Source: Spirometra erinaceieuropaei
Lineage: Eukaryota > Platyhelminthes > Cestoda > Diphyllobothriidea > Diphyllobothriidae
Reading direction: 5' to 3'
Length of the DNA stretch: 64,000 nucleotides
Assembly: GCA_902702965.1 (NCBI GenBank)
Contig: CACRXP010000554.1
Location: 17,989 to 81,988, forward strand
Shown: positions 1-12,121 of the stretch, piece after piece
How the letters are laid out: each line of letters opens with the position of its first letter
Numbering within the stretch: the first letter of the stretch is position 1
Program-made: the position numbers and the translations under genes
The notes under the pieces: model-generated
What the model was told of the DNA's origin: nothing
The model's database searches: none
Seen by the model: the letters and a program-made list of their open reading frames with translations, nothing else

Positions 1-508
1 CCAGCTTTCAGATGATACTCGCCATTGCAAATGACGTATTGGACTGTTCAGTGCACACGCCAAAATTCCTTGCGACTGTTTGCTTTGTTAGTAAAATGGC
101 ATGCCGCCAAGAGGCGGTCATAGCCAGATGGCAAACTTCCTGCCAGCCGATTGTCTTAATTTGTCAAAGCGATCTGGGGTTTGCTGCGTCCAGCGACCGA
201 TTCGCAACTCCCTACTGACAAAATAGAAGGCGCTGCGTTTGGCTATCGAGTGAACGCAGGCAGAAGTGCTTGGTGTACCGTCCTCATCAGGTCATCGATG
301 CAGTAATGCTGATCTATGGTCAAAGATGTACGGTCGAAACAAAGTCATTATCTGGTTCTGTGTATTTTGAGACCAAGTTGGTCTTCCAGTACTAATACGA
401 GTTACTACGGGTCGGATGCAGGTGAAGTTATGCAATAAAACTACCGACTTTCGGCCTTGCAAGCAGTAAAACGCAGAAGGAAGGCATTAACTGATTGGGA
501 GTAAGGTT
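1..508. other. Unassigned non-coding stretch
   Basis: No gene, RNA or recognisable repeat seen. Short open frames here have no recognisable protein features. Confidence 0.4.
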
Positions 509-1126
509 ACAGTAGATGTGCCAACTCATGGAATTTTAACCGAAATCCTGAACTGCGTCTTCGACCCGAAAACATTGCTTAAGTAGGCTTGTAATATTAA
601 TCCCCATGGCGCATAATCCCATGCAAATTCAGTTACATCAGGATGTCAGATTTTGAAGCAACGTCTTTCCGTACACGGAAGGTATGCAGCTCGCAGTTTT
701 GAAACTCCGAATGCAAGTGCAACGGCAGATCGGCTTCAAAATAATACGGGAATAGGAAACGTTTTAAAAGCCGAATTGTATCCTTTCTTCAAGTATAAAA
801 TTTGAAAAAAACGTAAATTTCTGCAAAATGAGTAAAAGCATGAATATTTTTATGCATGTTTTCCACGAAACATATTTGAATTTATAAAGGCATCGAAAAT
901 CGATAAGAAGTATTGATACAATTTAAGTAGTCATTTTTTACAGACTGTAGTCTTTGCAGGCGTCCGGGAAGAATTTCGTTCGAAAGTCGGCATCTAGAGT
1001 TACTTAATTACTATTGGATTGTGCTGCGGGCTGATTAATATTACAACCCTACTTAAGTAATCTTTTCGAGTCGAAGACGCATTTTAGGATTTCGGTTAAA
1101 ATTTCATGAGTTAGCACATTTACCGT
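509..1126. repeat. Long-inverted-repeat foldback element, copy 1 (internally deleted)
   Basis: The left arm starts with acagtagatgtg and reads inward through a block containing aaatcctgaactgcgtcttcg. The same block returns in reverse complement at 1126-950, ending taccgt. The right part also matches the right half of the copy at 5633-6619, including the stretch with agtaaaagcatgaatatt. The left arm is cut short near 690, so this 618-bp copy is shorter than the 987-bp relative. No protein is encoded. It could be a foldback or MITE-like DNA element; the mobilising enzyme is unknown. Confidence 0.75.
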
Positions 1127-2009
1127 ACTCTGGTAACGGATCGGATGACGAATTCGTGAAGTCGAGTTACGCAGTGACTACGAACTTTCAGTTTATACAT
1201 TCTGATAAATAATCGGATATGCATAAGCAACTTACTCAGATCAACCTTCTGGTTTTAGAAATCAAAAATTAAAAAATGTTTTCCTAATGTCTATGCAAAG
1301 CCCCAAGTTCTGGACGAAAACTCGTAAGAATGGAAGATCAGGATACGCATTTTGCTGTAGTGAAATGGATTTGGTTGGGGAGAACATGCGATGGCTTAGA
1401 TCTAAGACCTTGCAGTTTCCACCGCTAAGTGGCGTCTGCGTCGCCCAGGATTACTGGAAAAATTATAATAGTGGCTTGTGTGCGGTACTTCCACAAGGAG
1501 TTCAAAGCCAAAAAATTTCCAACCTCGTATAAAAGTTGCTGTATAAATTAAACAAACCGAGTGACGTAAATTAAAAGTGAAAAGAAGGCAAGGATTTAAA
1601 ATAATTCTGAGAGGCACACAGTAGTTATAAAACGATAGTTGAATACGCCTTAAAGATCCACCAGGACGCGAAGCCGTAGTAAGATTGCGTCCAGAGTTTA
1701 CAGACGATGAAAGCAGGCTTCAGCGACGTCTAACCTGGACCACGTGGCGACAGTACCTTTGGGTGTGGCTGGGAAACTAACACTACTTAATATTCCCCAT
1801 TGTTACTCTTCCGTGTCGAAAACGTAGCAGATAAGGCAATCAGTTAAAAGCCTACCTTGTTTCTCTAGGTCCGCATCCTCCAAGCCTGAGGCGATATTGG
1901 GAGAAGGTTCACGACTAGAATAAAGCAAAAGCCACTCGTCAGAATAGGCTAAGGAAAGAGAAATAAGAACCATATAACACAGCAGAATGACGCCTCTCGA
2001 CAGTTCGAC
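1127..2009. other. Unassigned stretch
   Basis: No recognisable gene or repeat seen. Confidence 0.35.
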
Positions 2010-2640
2010 CGTCGTTAACGATGATGTCCACCGTATCTCCCACAGCATGACTGGTACAGAGACAGTTTATAGTGATGTTGTGATTGCGCTGCATTCTGCT
2101 CTCTCACCTTCGTCATCCACATGAGTCCGGTGTCAAGACAGGGTCAGGAAGACCAGAGGCGGAGTCGGGCCAAATGGCAGATAAGACGAGACGGCCCGTC
2201 TACGCTCGCCACACACGACCTGGTCCGCGAAATGGGGATCGAGTTTTCACAAAACCAGTATAGGGGTGGACGGCCCCGATCCCAGATGATTGAGAGTGTC
2301 ATAGAGGTCACATGAAGAAATAGCCATTGTAGCCTGACTCTCCGTCCTTCCAGGACGAAGCTCTCCCGTCAGTTGGCAACCTTACAAGCCACGGCTCTTG
2401 GCGTGCCCAGATTGTTTGAAAACACATCAGATTGTTTGCAGTGCGAAATGTGCTCTGGATGCCGTGGGGACGGGGTCCCCGGAGTCGACATCGCTCTCTC
2501 TCTCTTCCCCCTCCCAGGTTCCAGTCCACTATCCGAGCCAGGTCGACCATCTGATGCGGATAGCAAGTTTTTGATGGTATTAAATAGCCCGACTACCCGC
2601 ACATCACACCAGGTTTTCACACGCGCCTCTTGACACTTCG
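2010..2640 (-). mobile_element. LINE 3'-region repeat, copy 1
   Basis: About 600 bp shared with 6945-7665, 14564-15235 and, in part, 24905-25130. Shared landmarks are the block around ctgactctccgtccttccag, the block cacatgaagaa, and a terminal block around tcaagacagggtcaggaaga. At 14564-15235 and 6945-7665 the repeat lies directly after a zinc-finger-like LINE tail on the minus strand, so I infer it is that LINE's 3' untranslated region. This copy has no coding part attached. The repeat relationship is seen in the sequence; the UTR assignment is inference. Confidence 0.65.
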
Positions 2641-3552
2641 ACTGTCATGACCGACGCTGTCCACTCTGCGCTCCACAAAAAGGTGAGGGCAGGCAGGTGA
2701 CTTGCGTTGCATCCATCGCACTCGAACACGCTGATCAATGTCATGAAAGAAGAGGCAATATCACAGGACAAATTAGGGGTACTTCAAGACCGTTCATATT
2801 CTCACGGACACAAATATAGTTGGCTGCGAAAAGTATTAAAAGTATTTCCACCATGGGCCAACTTTAAGGTAGCTTTGGGAAAATATCGTGCATTTCAACA
2901 TCTACCAACTTTACGATGAAAAAGTATATTAATGTATGGAAGCTCCTTTCTAAATGTTATCCACGCAGTGGGCATTGTTTGAGTAAGGCAGACTGACGGG
3001 CATGACTTCGAGCCACTTGACAACTGATGTTTTGTAAGAAATGCATACTTTTGTTCAGGAAAAAGGTTCACGTCATGCCAAAAATCCTAAACCCCAATTT
3101 CTCTACCCAGAAAATGCGACGGGTCGCCCATCGTTATCTGCGACTAACCTCGTGACCAGCTTTTGATTTTTTCGTGCCGACAATGAGTTTTAACGATAGG
3201 CGTAAGAGTAGGGGGGCGACGTTATTGTAGACGCTTCCATTGGGCAGAAAAGCCTACTTAGACGTCGAGTTCGTGAGACAAGTGCAGGAGGGGAACCTTG
3301 GCAGACGGCAAAGCAAAGTAAACGACAGTCAGGCACACAGGTCGTAGTCACCACATCGAACGCTCCATCCGATGTTGAAGCTGCAAATGATTGCTCATGG
3401 GCAGATAAACTGGAGTGCTCGTTGCACTGCAGTCTATAATTCTAGGACGCTGCGTAATTTCCGAGCTAGAGTGATGGGGGTAGTGTTACTCAGCATAATA
3501 ACCACGTTTTTAATAGAAGTGAAGAGATCGGTTCCAGGAAGCGGTCTTGATG
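2641..3552. other. Unassigned stretch
   Basis: No supported gene or repeat seen. Confidence 0.35.
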
Positions 3553-3587
3553 AAGGAGACGCGATCGCTGGGACAAGAGCTTTATTA

Positions 3588-3629
3588 GCCTGACGTTTCG
3601 GATTCCTGCGCGAACCCATCATCAGAGAC
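3588..3629 (-). ncRNA. Hammerhead-ribozyme-like motif, PLE family 1
   Basis: Read on the minus strand: GTCT, core CTGATGA, one extra T, a stem gggttc/gaatcc, then GAAAC-GTC and AGGC. GTCT and AGGC can pair as stem I. Stem III is reduced to almost nothing, so a single copy is unlikely to cut itself; such minimal motifs are known from PLE termini and are thought to work as dimers. One nucleotide lies between core and stem II that a canonical hammerhead lacks. Confidence 0.6.
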
Positions 3630-3792
3630 AAAAGCAGATACGGGTGGTTCATGCATAAGGGGCTGCAGTCTTTATGGGATGCAGTTGTCATGCTACCGCA
3701 TACCTATGAATGTTCACGCCCCCCCCCCTTCATCAGGGATCGGTGCCCGTGGTGTGATGCCCCTTATGCATGACCCACCCGTATCTGTTTTT

Positions 3793-3834
3793 GTCTCTGA
3801 TGATGGGTTCCAGCAGGAATCCGAAACGTCAGGC
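3793..3834 (+). ncRNA. Hammerhead-ribozyme-like motif, PLE family 1
   Basis: Plus-strand partner of the motif at 3588-3629. CTGATGA, stem gggttc/gaatcc closed by a six-base loop, then GAAACGTC and AGGC, are all present. Confidence 0.6.
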
Positions 3835-3895
3835 TAATAAAGCCCTTGTTCCAGCGATCGTGTCCCCTGCTTCAAGACCACGTTTCTGTTAATAG

Positions 3896-5632
3896 CTCGA
3901 AGGATGCGAAGATGTCATCCAGGAGAAGTGCGAGTCCTGAAGCTTCGCTGGCAGCACGGACATATGTTGGGCATTAATATTTTCCATCCTTCTAACTTTG
4001 GCAAATTAGTGATGCGCAAAAACTCTATCCACCAGAAGTCTCGACTCCGCGAATCAGGACTGATGACTCTGTTTATTTGCATACCCCTTAGGCTCTCCCA
4101 AACGCGTCAAGGTATTTCTGACATTTACGCAAAGGCACAACAACTGGGGAAACTTATCTCGAGGCACAGCGACGCATGAGCTGCAAGTACCCCGACGGGG
4201 TGGCGTGCCCGCCTGTAGGAAGACTTTAGCATACTTGAGGATCAAAAGTGGGTTACATGCAGTGTCTGGAATTTGCCAGTCTTGTGAGAGGTGATACGTA
4301 GTTTATACGCAGAAACAGGCACACATGACAGTAGCACCCAGTCGTTGACGCATTCCAGTCATTTCTCTGCAAACTAATTTTTAGCTAAATTCTTCATGGC
4401 TAGCTGGTTTTTTAGGGGAACGTGCATTCTCCTCGCTCTCTCCCCCCTCTCAAAGCTGAACGACAGGCGGTGTTGGTAAATGACTCGAAAATGCGAAGGC
4501 TGGCAGACATACATTGCTGTCCAAAGACAAGACAGCTTAACGAAGTTTTTAAGTGAGTTGAGGTACAGAAGGAATGTCTCTTTTGATGACTAATTAGGGA
4601 TATATCAGTTTGGCACACCAGTCGTCAGTTTCTACGGATTGTCCAACAGTTAAAAGGCCTGTGTACCACTAGTTGCCTTCATGTCTAGACGCGCTCGCAT
4701 GAGCAGACGGTTAAAACTACTTCGACATGCTCCGCAAACGATCCCCTCAAAAGGAGAGAATAAATTCCAGCAACTATGATAAGAATTTTTGGGGATTTAA
4801 CGCTAACAACGCCGTGGCAGCAGTCCAGTGCAGCAGAATTTTGACAATCTCTCCAAAAGACGTTTTCTCAGACATTCAGTTCAATGCGAAAGATGGCGCA
4901 TAACGGACTTTTCCTCTAATGGTCTCGTTGGAGGCACACTAAGTCGCAAATCCAAAGAGGAGATAATACAGCAAGACAAAAATACAAGTCAGATTGTCGG
5001 ACACCACAGCAGTCACGCCGGAGCGTGCAAACGGCACTACACTAAAGTGCTGTCTGACGGAAATAAAACTACAGGCAGCAGCACACATGAATGGCTGGGT
5101 GGAAATGGTTGTCCGCAAGACCAACTCCAGAAGAATTGTTAGTTCTAGGTTTTCATAAGTCGACACTTTCGAGTTCAAGGGTGGAAGTCTAAATTCAAAA
5201 ACCAACCAGGCCTACGCATATCTTGTTAAGCGTCAGAAATGCCCATTGCAGCGGGATCAAGCGTCACGGTGAGCAACTGTGTCACATAGTTTAGATATCA
5301 TGCAAACGCCGGTGAACAATCCAATATTACCTATTACAATTCACGATGTATGCTGACAATCACATTAACATCAGTCAAATTGCAACCGGGCTGGTATCGC
5401 GACCACCTGCAGATGCGCTAACGGGGAGTGTGGGGGTCCGGTCCATCTGGGGTTTCTGCGAACATCCTGAAGAAAAGTCTCGTGATCGTTTCGTCACCAC
5501 AAAACGCACGGACACCCTAACAGTGGCTTTGATGAATTACTATCAAAAATCGCCTCAGTCCGCACTGTTAAATGCGATTTTAAAAAGCTGTAATGGGACC
5601 AGAGCCTCATTATCAGCTTTCAGTTTTTACAT
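3896..5632. other. Unassigned stretch
   Basis: Several open frames of 60-105 codons occur (for example plus strand 4828-5142 and 5346-5639), but none shows a recognisable domain, start context or repeat match. I see no supported gene here. Confidence 0.35.
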
Positions 5633-6619
5633 ACAGTAGATGTGTTAACTCATGAAATGTTAACAGAAATTATGAAATGCGTTTTAGACTCGAAAGGTTA
5701 CTTAAGTACGGTTGTAATATTAGCCACCATGCAGCATAATCCCATAGTAATTCAGTTAATTCAGGATGCCAGCTTTGAATGAACCTCTTTCCGGTCGTCT
5801 GCGAAAACTACATTGTGCAAAGATGACTACTTAAGTAGCACGAATTTTTATCATGGATTTTCGGCGCCCTTATAAATTCAATTACTGTTCATGGAAAACA
5901 TGCACAAAAATCGTTCTTTTACGCATTTGGTAGAAACATACGTCTTCTTCAAATTTTATACTTGGAGAAATGGTGTAATACGGTTTAAGAATGTGTCTGA
6001 TTATTCGATTTCTTAAGACTGTGAAATGCACGTTCATAAAAAATCTTGACTCTGCATTTACTAATGTTGTTAGTAAAGTTTACAATATGGCTCAAATCCA
6101 CAGCTATATTTAATGAACTCCATATGATCTCCTCATATTACCGTGAAGAAATGTACGATTTTCGTACATGGAAAACATACTGCTTGTTGCGTCGAAACCC
6201 TGAATGCAAATGTAACGGCAGGTCAGGTTCAAAAGTATTCGAGAATTAGAAAAGCTTTTAAAAACCGAATTATACCATTTCTCCAAGCATAAAATATGAA
6301 GAAGACGTAAGTTTCTGCCAAATGAGTAAAAAATGAATATTTTTAAGTGGGTTTTCCGTTAATTATAATTGAATTTATAGGGGTATCGAAAATCGATGAT
6401 AAAAATTCGTGCTACTTGAGTTGTCATCTTTGCAGAGTTTAGTTTTTGCAGACGGCCGGAAAGAAGTTCATTCAATAGCCGGCATCCTGAAATTACTGAA
6501 TTATCATGGGATTACGCTGCAAGGTGATTAATGTTACAACCCTACTTAAATAATCTTTTCGGGTAGAAAGAGCATTTCAGAATTTCGGCTAACATATCAA
6601 GAGTTAGCACGTTTACTGT
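5633..6619. repeat. Long-inverted-repeat foldback element, best copy (987 bp)
   Basis: The first ~360 bp and the last ~360 bp are reverse complements with moderate divergence. Both outer ends read acagta inward. Matching landmarks include gaaatgcgtttt (left) against aaatgctctttc read on the minus strand (right), ttataaattca, and a block with cgtcttcttc. The ~270-bp centre has no recognisable coding sequence. Relatives lie at 509-1126, 12122-13105 and 18832-19215. The structure resembles foldback or MITE-like DNA transposons; no target-site duplication is evident by eye. Confidence 0.8.
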
Positions 6620-6944
6620 AATTGCGCTATAAGTTATGGACCGCCGACTCTCTGCCCGTTTCTGTTTGGCTAAGCAAACGACAGAACTTTTCCGAAAGAC
6701 AAACAACATGTCTACTCGTTTTTACCTAGTAGGTATTTCTTTTAACTCCAACAGGCCGTTCACATGGGGTGTGGAGTTAAACTTTACCCAACACTTTATG
6801 GCATTAAATACGGAGAAAGACATATTTAAACAAAGCAACCCATTTTGGATAGCATCGTCCGTGCAGGATAGGCATATATCAATAAAAGTGAAGCTGCTCG
6901 TTAGGGATTGGCAGAGGGGATGGTAAACTGTGCCGTGAAATGAC

Positions 6945-7415
6945 GATCGAATGTCGTTACCGAAAATGTCCATCGTGTGCCCCACAGCAGGGAGGGAACA
7001 GAGACAGTGACTCGGGCATGAATTAGTTTGTAATGATAGAAAATTCGGGCTGAATCTCTCGCGCCTTCTTCTCTTCTTTCAGCCGAGACCGGTATCATGA
7101 CAAAGTCAAGACGATCGAAGGTGGAATCGGACGCAGGTGGCTGGCGCGACGTCAATCCGCACCTACACGTGTCACCACACCCCTGGTCAACGCACAAAGG
7201 GTGGGGATTTCACATAACAAGAAAGGGCGATGACTCGGATAGCAACTAAGTGGGATGCTATTAAGGTCACATGAAGAAGGAGTCACTGCGGCCTGACTCT
7301 CCGTCCTGAGAGGAGTGCCGAGTTATCCTGTCAGTTGGTAGCCTTCCAATTCACGGTATTTTAGCGCACCGGATTGCTTATAGTGAGGAATTATACGCTG
7401 ACACTATTGGCCTCA

Positions 7416-7464
<49 letters not shown>

Positions 7465-7665
7465 CACTCCCCGATACACATCGATTGTGCGAGTCCGTCA
7501 ACCACCTAATACTGAGATTGGGAGATATCACTAGCAGAGATAAAAGCAGCCCGTTTGCGCGTGCCACACATATGACCCGGCCCCAACACAACACACCAGG
7601 ATTTCACGCGAGGGGGGCGGGCCGCTCGGACCGCGAATTCGTTACAGTATCAGAGGCGAAAGAGC
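6945..7665 (-). mobile_element. LINE 3'-region repeat, copy 2
   Basis: Matches 2010-2640 and 14564-15235, including the block around cctgactctccgtcctgaga and the cttcttctcttctttcagcc end. On the minus strand it follows a zinc-finger-like LINE tail at 7665-8090, the same order as in the larger LINE at 14564-17560. A (CT)n microsatellite has grown inside it at 7422-7461, where copy 1 has only a short CT run. Confidence 0.65.
7422..7461. repeat. (CT)20 microsatellite
   Basis: Uninterrupted CT dinucleotides, about 40 bp, inside the LINE 3' repeat. Confidence 0.95.
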
Positions 7666-8090
7666 AGAATCCCCACTTGTGTGAGAGATGTCGTTTTGTG
7701 CTTGTGGTAGGTGATGAGGGATGGATTCGTGTTTGATGTGTGTGTGTTGGTGGTGAGGTGGTGGTAGCGGTGTTCAACCGGCGGTGTTTTACCACAGGTT
7801 TTTACGGATGCGCATGTGGCCGGGTAGGCTCTTGCGATAACTGAATGCAAGTGGGAAGTGCGGACAGTGGAGGCGGACGTAGCGAGTGTAAGTCGTGGTT
7901 CCTAGCACTGGTGCGCCGGTCTCAGTACGATGGATTCGGGTGACCGACCGGTTGGATGCGTACGGTTAAGGTGCGATTGCAATGATAACAGGTTGGGGTC
8001 GAGTCTAAATTGCTGGTGGCGGGGGCGGTGGTTGACGGGACATCTGAAGTGTTATCAGTGGTGGTAAGGGATGTAGAGGTGGTGCTTTGA
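7666..8090 (-). pseudogene. Zinc-finger-like C-terminal tail of a LINE, fragment
   Basis: Minus-strand translation in shifting frames gives a C2H2-like piece (CYHCNRTLTVRI), then a GAPVLGTTTYTR-like linker and an LHCPHFPLAFSYR-like second finger. The same order (finger, GAPVPGAPTY linker, finger) occurs at 15570-15900 in the larger LINE copy. Frameshifts break it and no RT is attached. The linker matches predicted tapeworm proteins as I remember them; a database search would be needed to confirm. Confidence 0.55.
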
Positions 8091-9427
8091 AATGCGGTTG
8101 AAACGGGTCAAAAAGTCCGTCAGTCCTTTGAAATATTCGTGGCGATGAAGTTGCCGTAAAAATTTCTGTCCAAAAGGGTGCCCTTGTTCTCTTGCTTTTC
8201 GGCCTACTCGTATAGTAGTATATTTCATTTGAACATACAAAACGTATACTAATTTTAAACTCCAGTTTTTCGCGGGCTAAACCGCAATATTTTCTCTTAA
8301 TTATACCAAGACAGATGTACTCTAGTGACTGCTTTCTTAACCTCTTAAATTTTTTAAGAGAACAACAAGGTCAATAAACCACATGTACAATTGAATTTTG
8401 TTGCTTTAGTCAACGTGCCTCGATAAACGTTTTCTCTGGTAAGTGCGCTACGAGCTGGTCAAGTCTGCCAAACGATTAATTTAAGGTTTGTAATTAGCAG
8501 GCAGCAGTCAACACAAAGTTTTTAGTCGGCAGAATGGTCTTGAAACCCCCCCTCTTTGTCGTTGCTTAGTGAAAATAGTTACGTGGACGCACCTCAAGGC
8601 ACACCTCGAAATGTAATGGCTCCGTTGGGCCCAAAGGGAGGTTATAAAGGACTGAGCTGGAGTACGATCAGGTGGGTAATCTTAAACGACACAGCAATTG
8701 ATGGCAACGTTTATAGTAAAATGAGACGAGAGGCGACAAGTTACCACTTGTAGAAGTACAAAGCGGATGAGGACTTGTGCGGAGGATTCCTCCCTGTTGT
8801 GGACACTAGCTCAGCGAAAGTGGCGAAGAACAATATATTCCGCTGCGCCGAGGCCTTACATCATGATCACAAAAGCATTTAATCAACAAGTCCTAAAGCT
8901 GTGTCGATTATTTGGGTGCGTGAGGGGAGAAAGGACAGCACGACCTTACACTTTAGTCTAGACGCAGGCTGCCACGTTCGAAAAGACAGCCAGGTTAGGT
9001 CGCTACGTCGCGCTCTCGGACTTCGTGGGGGGAAAGCATGCTTTCGTGAGGGCACGTCCTGAGATCCCGAGTAGACTGGCTAGCGTGGACTTGCAGACGA
9101 TAGGCAGGATACCACTTGTGGCACAGTAATAGCCAAGACTCGCTAAACACTGACCAACAAACTTTTCCATGGAGAAGAACCATTGGAAAGCAAGCATTTC
9201 AACAGGCCCTTAAATCTGGCAACTTTTCATTTGCAAACTTAAATATCCCTCTTTTTCTCCCAGTGCACCGTTTCCAGACGAATACATTTGCAGTGATAGG
9301 ACTGCAATAAATTAACGACTTTCCTATGGATTTCTGTATTTTAAAAAACATGAGAAAAACTGCTCGAATATTACCCACCACTTAAGTGGCTGTTGTTACG
9401 TATGACGTAGATAAGGGTAGAGGTGGC
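8091..9427. other. Unassigned stretch
   Basis: No domain recognised. Open frames near 8556-8961 are short and lack features. Confidence 0.35.
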
Positions 9428-9733
9428 GGTCAGATATGGTTATGTAGCCCCACCTGAAGTAAAGAAACCCCAGCTACTTGAAATACAGGACCAATGGTAA
9501 TAGGGGTTTTTAGAGGCGGGGCCGGGGAGCCCATAGGCGACGAGGTCATATAGTTTTGTGCAAAAGAAAAGCTATTGGGAATGCGCGGTTGTATTTTGAG
9601 TGGTTGAGAAATAGTTGTCCCAACCCCTAACTCTAATCCCTAACCCTAACCCCATAACCATAACCTCTGACCCTAACCCCAACCATAACACTATTGTGTC
9701 CATCAGGTGGGGCTACATAACCACATCTTACCG
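9428..9733. mobile_element. Terminal-inverted-repeat element carrying a telomere-like array, copy A
   Basis: The ends are near-perfect inverted repeats: ggttatgtagccccacctg at 9438-9456 and its reverse complement at 9704-9722, extending imperfectly about 10 bp outward. Inside, next to the right end, lies a degenerate run of CCCTAA-type units (about 9634-9693). The rest is a GC-rich block with ggccggggagcccat. Copy B at 12181-12612 has the same ends and order, which identifies this as a dispersed element rather than a chance end-joining scar. No transposase is encoded, so it would be non-autonomous. Confidence 0.75.
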
Positions 9734-11987
9734 AGGTGGCCTTCCATCAAAAGCCAGCATCTAACTGTGTCAAGTACGTTGACACAAGAAGGCGCCCTAT
9801 CGATTATGGCCCCAATAGGGCGTCTAACTTCGAAAGTTGACCTCACATCGTCAATGAAGGTGTTGCCACAAATATCTTGGCAAAACTTCGTGTTTACCTT
9901 GTTGACTTTTCGGACTTCTCAACGATCTTCACCTTACTTGCCAATTAGCAAGACAACAAGACGGCTTCGAGAGATGAGGTGTTTCACCCACCTTCACTCT
10001 CGACACTTTGTCCAGTCTGATTTTTAGCAACTTGTCTCGCCTTCCCTCCTTTATCTCGACGGCGTCCACCGCATATACCTCTCTTGCCTGATCCCCACCA
10101 AATAACACTAGGGTAACCTGTGTCATGATACGAATAGCATCGTTTATTAGCCCCACTTTAAAGTTAACCACTCTTATAGGTCAGCAAGAGTTCAAGTGGA
10201 CTCAACAGTATTTAGTGGGGAGATATTGTTAGCATGAAACGAGACCATTTCTCCTGCGCAAAATTTTGCGGCATGCATTACTTGCAATTCCATAGCATGC
10301 GCATCTTTGGCCTCAAAAGTGGGTCGTGCCTATTTTGACTTCAGCGGCGGGGGAGCAGTTAGTCGAGGAGAGAGCGTAATAAACACGCCAAATACACCGA
10401 TCTACTAGTGTCCTCTACGTGATGTCTGCATGCGATATGACAGGATTCCTATCACTGCGGTCGTGTAGACGGAGTCACCTACCCCACGCATTACCATCAT
10501 CAGTAATTACGATCTCGCTTTCCAGAATTTTTAGACAGAGGGCACTTTTATGTACCTAATGCTTCAGTTGGGCAATTGGTGGATATTGCAGTGGGAATCA
10601 GAAGCTCCGACGAGGAATGCAGAATACCGAGTCGCGCCCACTCTAGTTGCTTTGGGTTGCCCTCCGACACGATCACGCATTGGCGTCTCTACTAAATTCA
10701 CCGTTTTGTTAGACTCGGATCCAAATATCAAGATTTAATATCATTTCAAATACCTCATAGAGACCACGACTGCCTAATTTTCGTCGAGGAAGGCCTACGG
10801 CACGCACATCCTCGTCCGTGTCGTAGGGGGGTTCTAAAACGTTCGTTGGAAAAAACCAAGAGGGAGCGACCGACAGACTCCCCAAAGGGGAGACCTCTGT
10901 TAACTCTGATGACCTACACGTACCTCGGAAGGATATTAAGTCGCTGAAACAGACGCACCGGACGTCGCCTAAATTTCAGCAAGCGAATAAATACGGTCAC
11001 CCTCAAATCATGCACATGTTCCTCTCACTGTCGCAGAAGATCTGATGACAAGAACTCGCTCAGCCCCACTCAGCCATATGTGCAGGCATTATGCAGCAAA
11101 ACAACACAATTCACGTCTTTATGGAAGTCTGCTTCGCATGCAAACCCACATGTACACTCAGGCAATGCATGGGCCTTTCGGCCACGTGCGTATACACATG
11201 GAAGACCAGCAAAGCATCATACACTGTCCAAGCACTAATCACCAGGTGCGATTTGCTAGCTGGCGGGTGAAGCACTGTATGTACCCACGTGCTTACCTTC
11301 CAAGTTTCTTGGAAGTTTAGTCACGCGAAGTTAGGGACCAGTACGTGCGTGATCGAAGTAGACGGAGACATTCACGCCGCAACAGCTGTTGCATTTAATC
11401 TCATCTACAGTCTGCTGACGAGATCGGACGGGCCATTGACGCTTGGTGGCAGGAAGGGATAATGAGTTACATCCTGAGGCATTCCCCCTCAAGCGCATTT
11501 ATCAGTAAAATAAGCCTGACGAGTTCAGACTATCGCGAGGTGTTAAAAGTCGCAGTCAGGAAGGTCGGCAGCCGTCCAGTCTGCATCCCAGAGACGTCAG
11601 ACGGCGACTTCACGTCACCTCAGCTACCGTTACCAATCTCATCTCCACCCGGCTTGACTCAGACGGAGTATGGAAGAGCAGAGAAGGGTCTAGCACTTGG
11701 CTACTCGCTAAAAGCAACCAAACGCTCGTTGAAACAACAACGATGCTCTAACAGTCGGGCTCGGAAGACTGCCGACCGACGAGGCAGCCACAATAGGTCC
11801 TCCTTAATGTGGTCTTTATGACACTCTCACTTGCATGAGATCCAAGACTCACAAGACTAAAACCTCAGGTTCCATGAAACGCGCGACCTAATTACCCTTT
11901 TGTGTTAGTTATGCAGAGGAAACACCAGTCTAAAGACGGATGGTCAATATTGTCATTGTAAGTGGCGGACAGTTAATAAACGGCTCG
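9734..11987. other. Unassigned stretch
   Basis: A minus-strand open frame at 9929-10171 and plus-strand frames at 11045-11320 and 11462-11821 are the longest, but I recognise no domain. No supported gene. Confidence 0.35.
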
Positions 11988-12009
11988 CCTCCCTCCCTCC
12001 CTCCCTCCC
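11988..12009. repeat. (CCCT)n microsatellite
   Basis: Five and a half tandem copies of CCCT. Confidence 0.9.
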
Positions 12010-12080
12010 ACCGGTGAATGCCTCCTATTTTGATATTTTTCTTTAGAATTACATTTTCATTACTATTGATGCTTTTATTT

Positions 12081-12098
12081 GAGAGAGAGAGAGAGAGA
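12081..12098. repeat. (GA)9 microsatellite
   Basis: Uninterrupted GA dinucleotides. Confidence 0.9.
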
Positions 12099-12121
12099 CC
12101 GGTTTAACGACGACGAAAAAT

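Larger units (their letters stand above)
3553..3895. mobile_element. Head-to-head pair of Penelope-like element (family 1) 3' ends
   Basis: Two copies of one PLE terminal sequence face away from each other. The left copy reads on the minus strand (3662 to 3553) and the right on the plus strand (3760 to 3895). Each contains, in its own sense, a tail with a run of G, the sequence cacccgtatctg, a hammerhead-like motif, and a segment ending in aataaagc and cgatcgtgtc. About 100 bp including a C9 run lie between. No reverse transcriptase or endonuclease is left, so this is a fully truncated copy of the arrangement seen with coding sequence at 39736-41390. Confidence 0.75.

Noticed and set aside
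3719..3728. C/G homopolymer runs (also 22577, 43933) as regulatory G-quadruplex sites
   Set aside because: They recur at the same place in the PLE 3' tail, so they are part of the repeat; single runs do not make a quadruplex.
7374..7736. 120-codon plus-strand open frame with a long Leu-Ser repeat
   Set aside because: The Leu-Ser run is only the CT microsatellite read as protein, and the rest is LINE 3' repeat.
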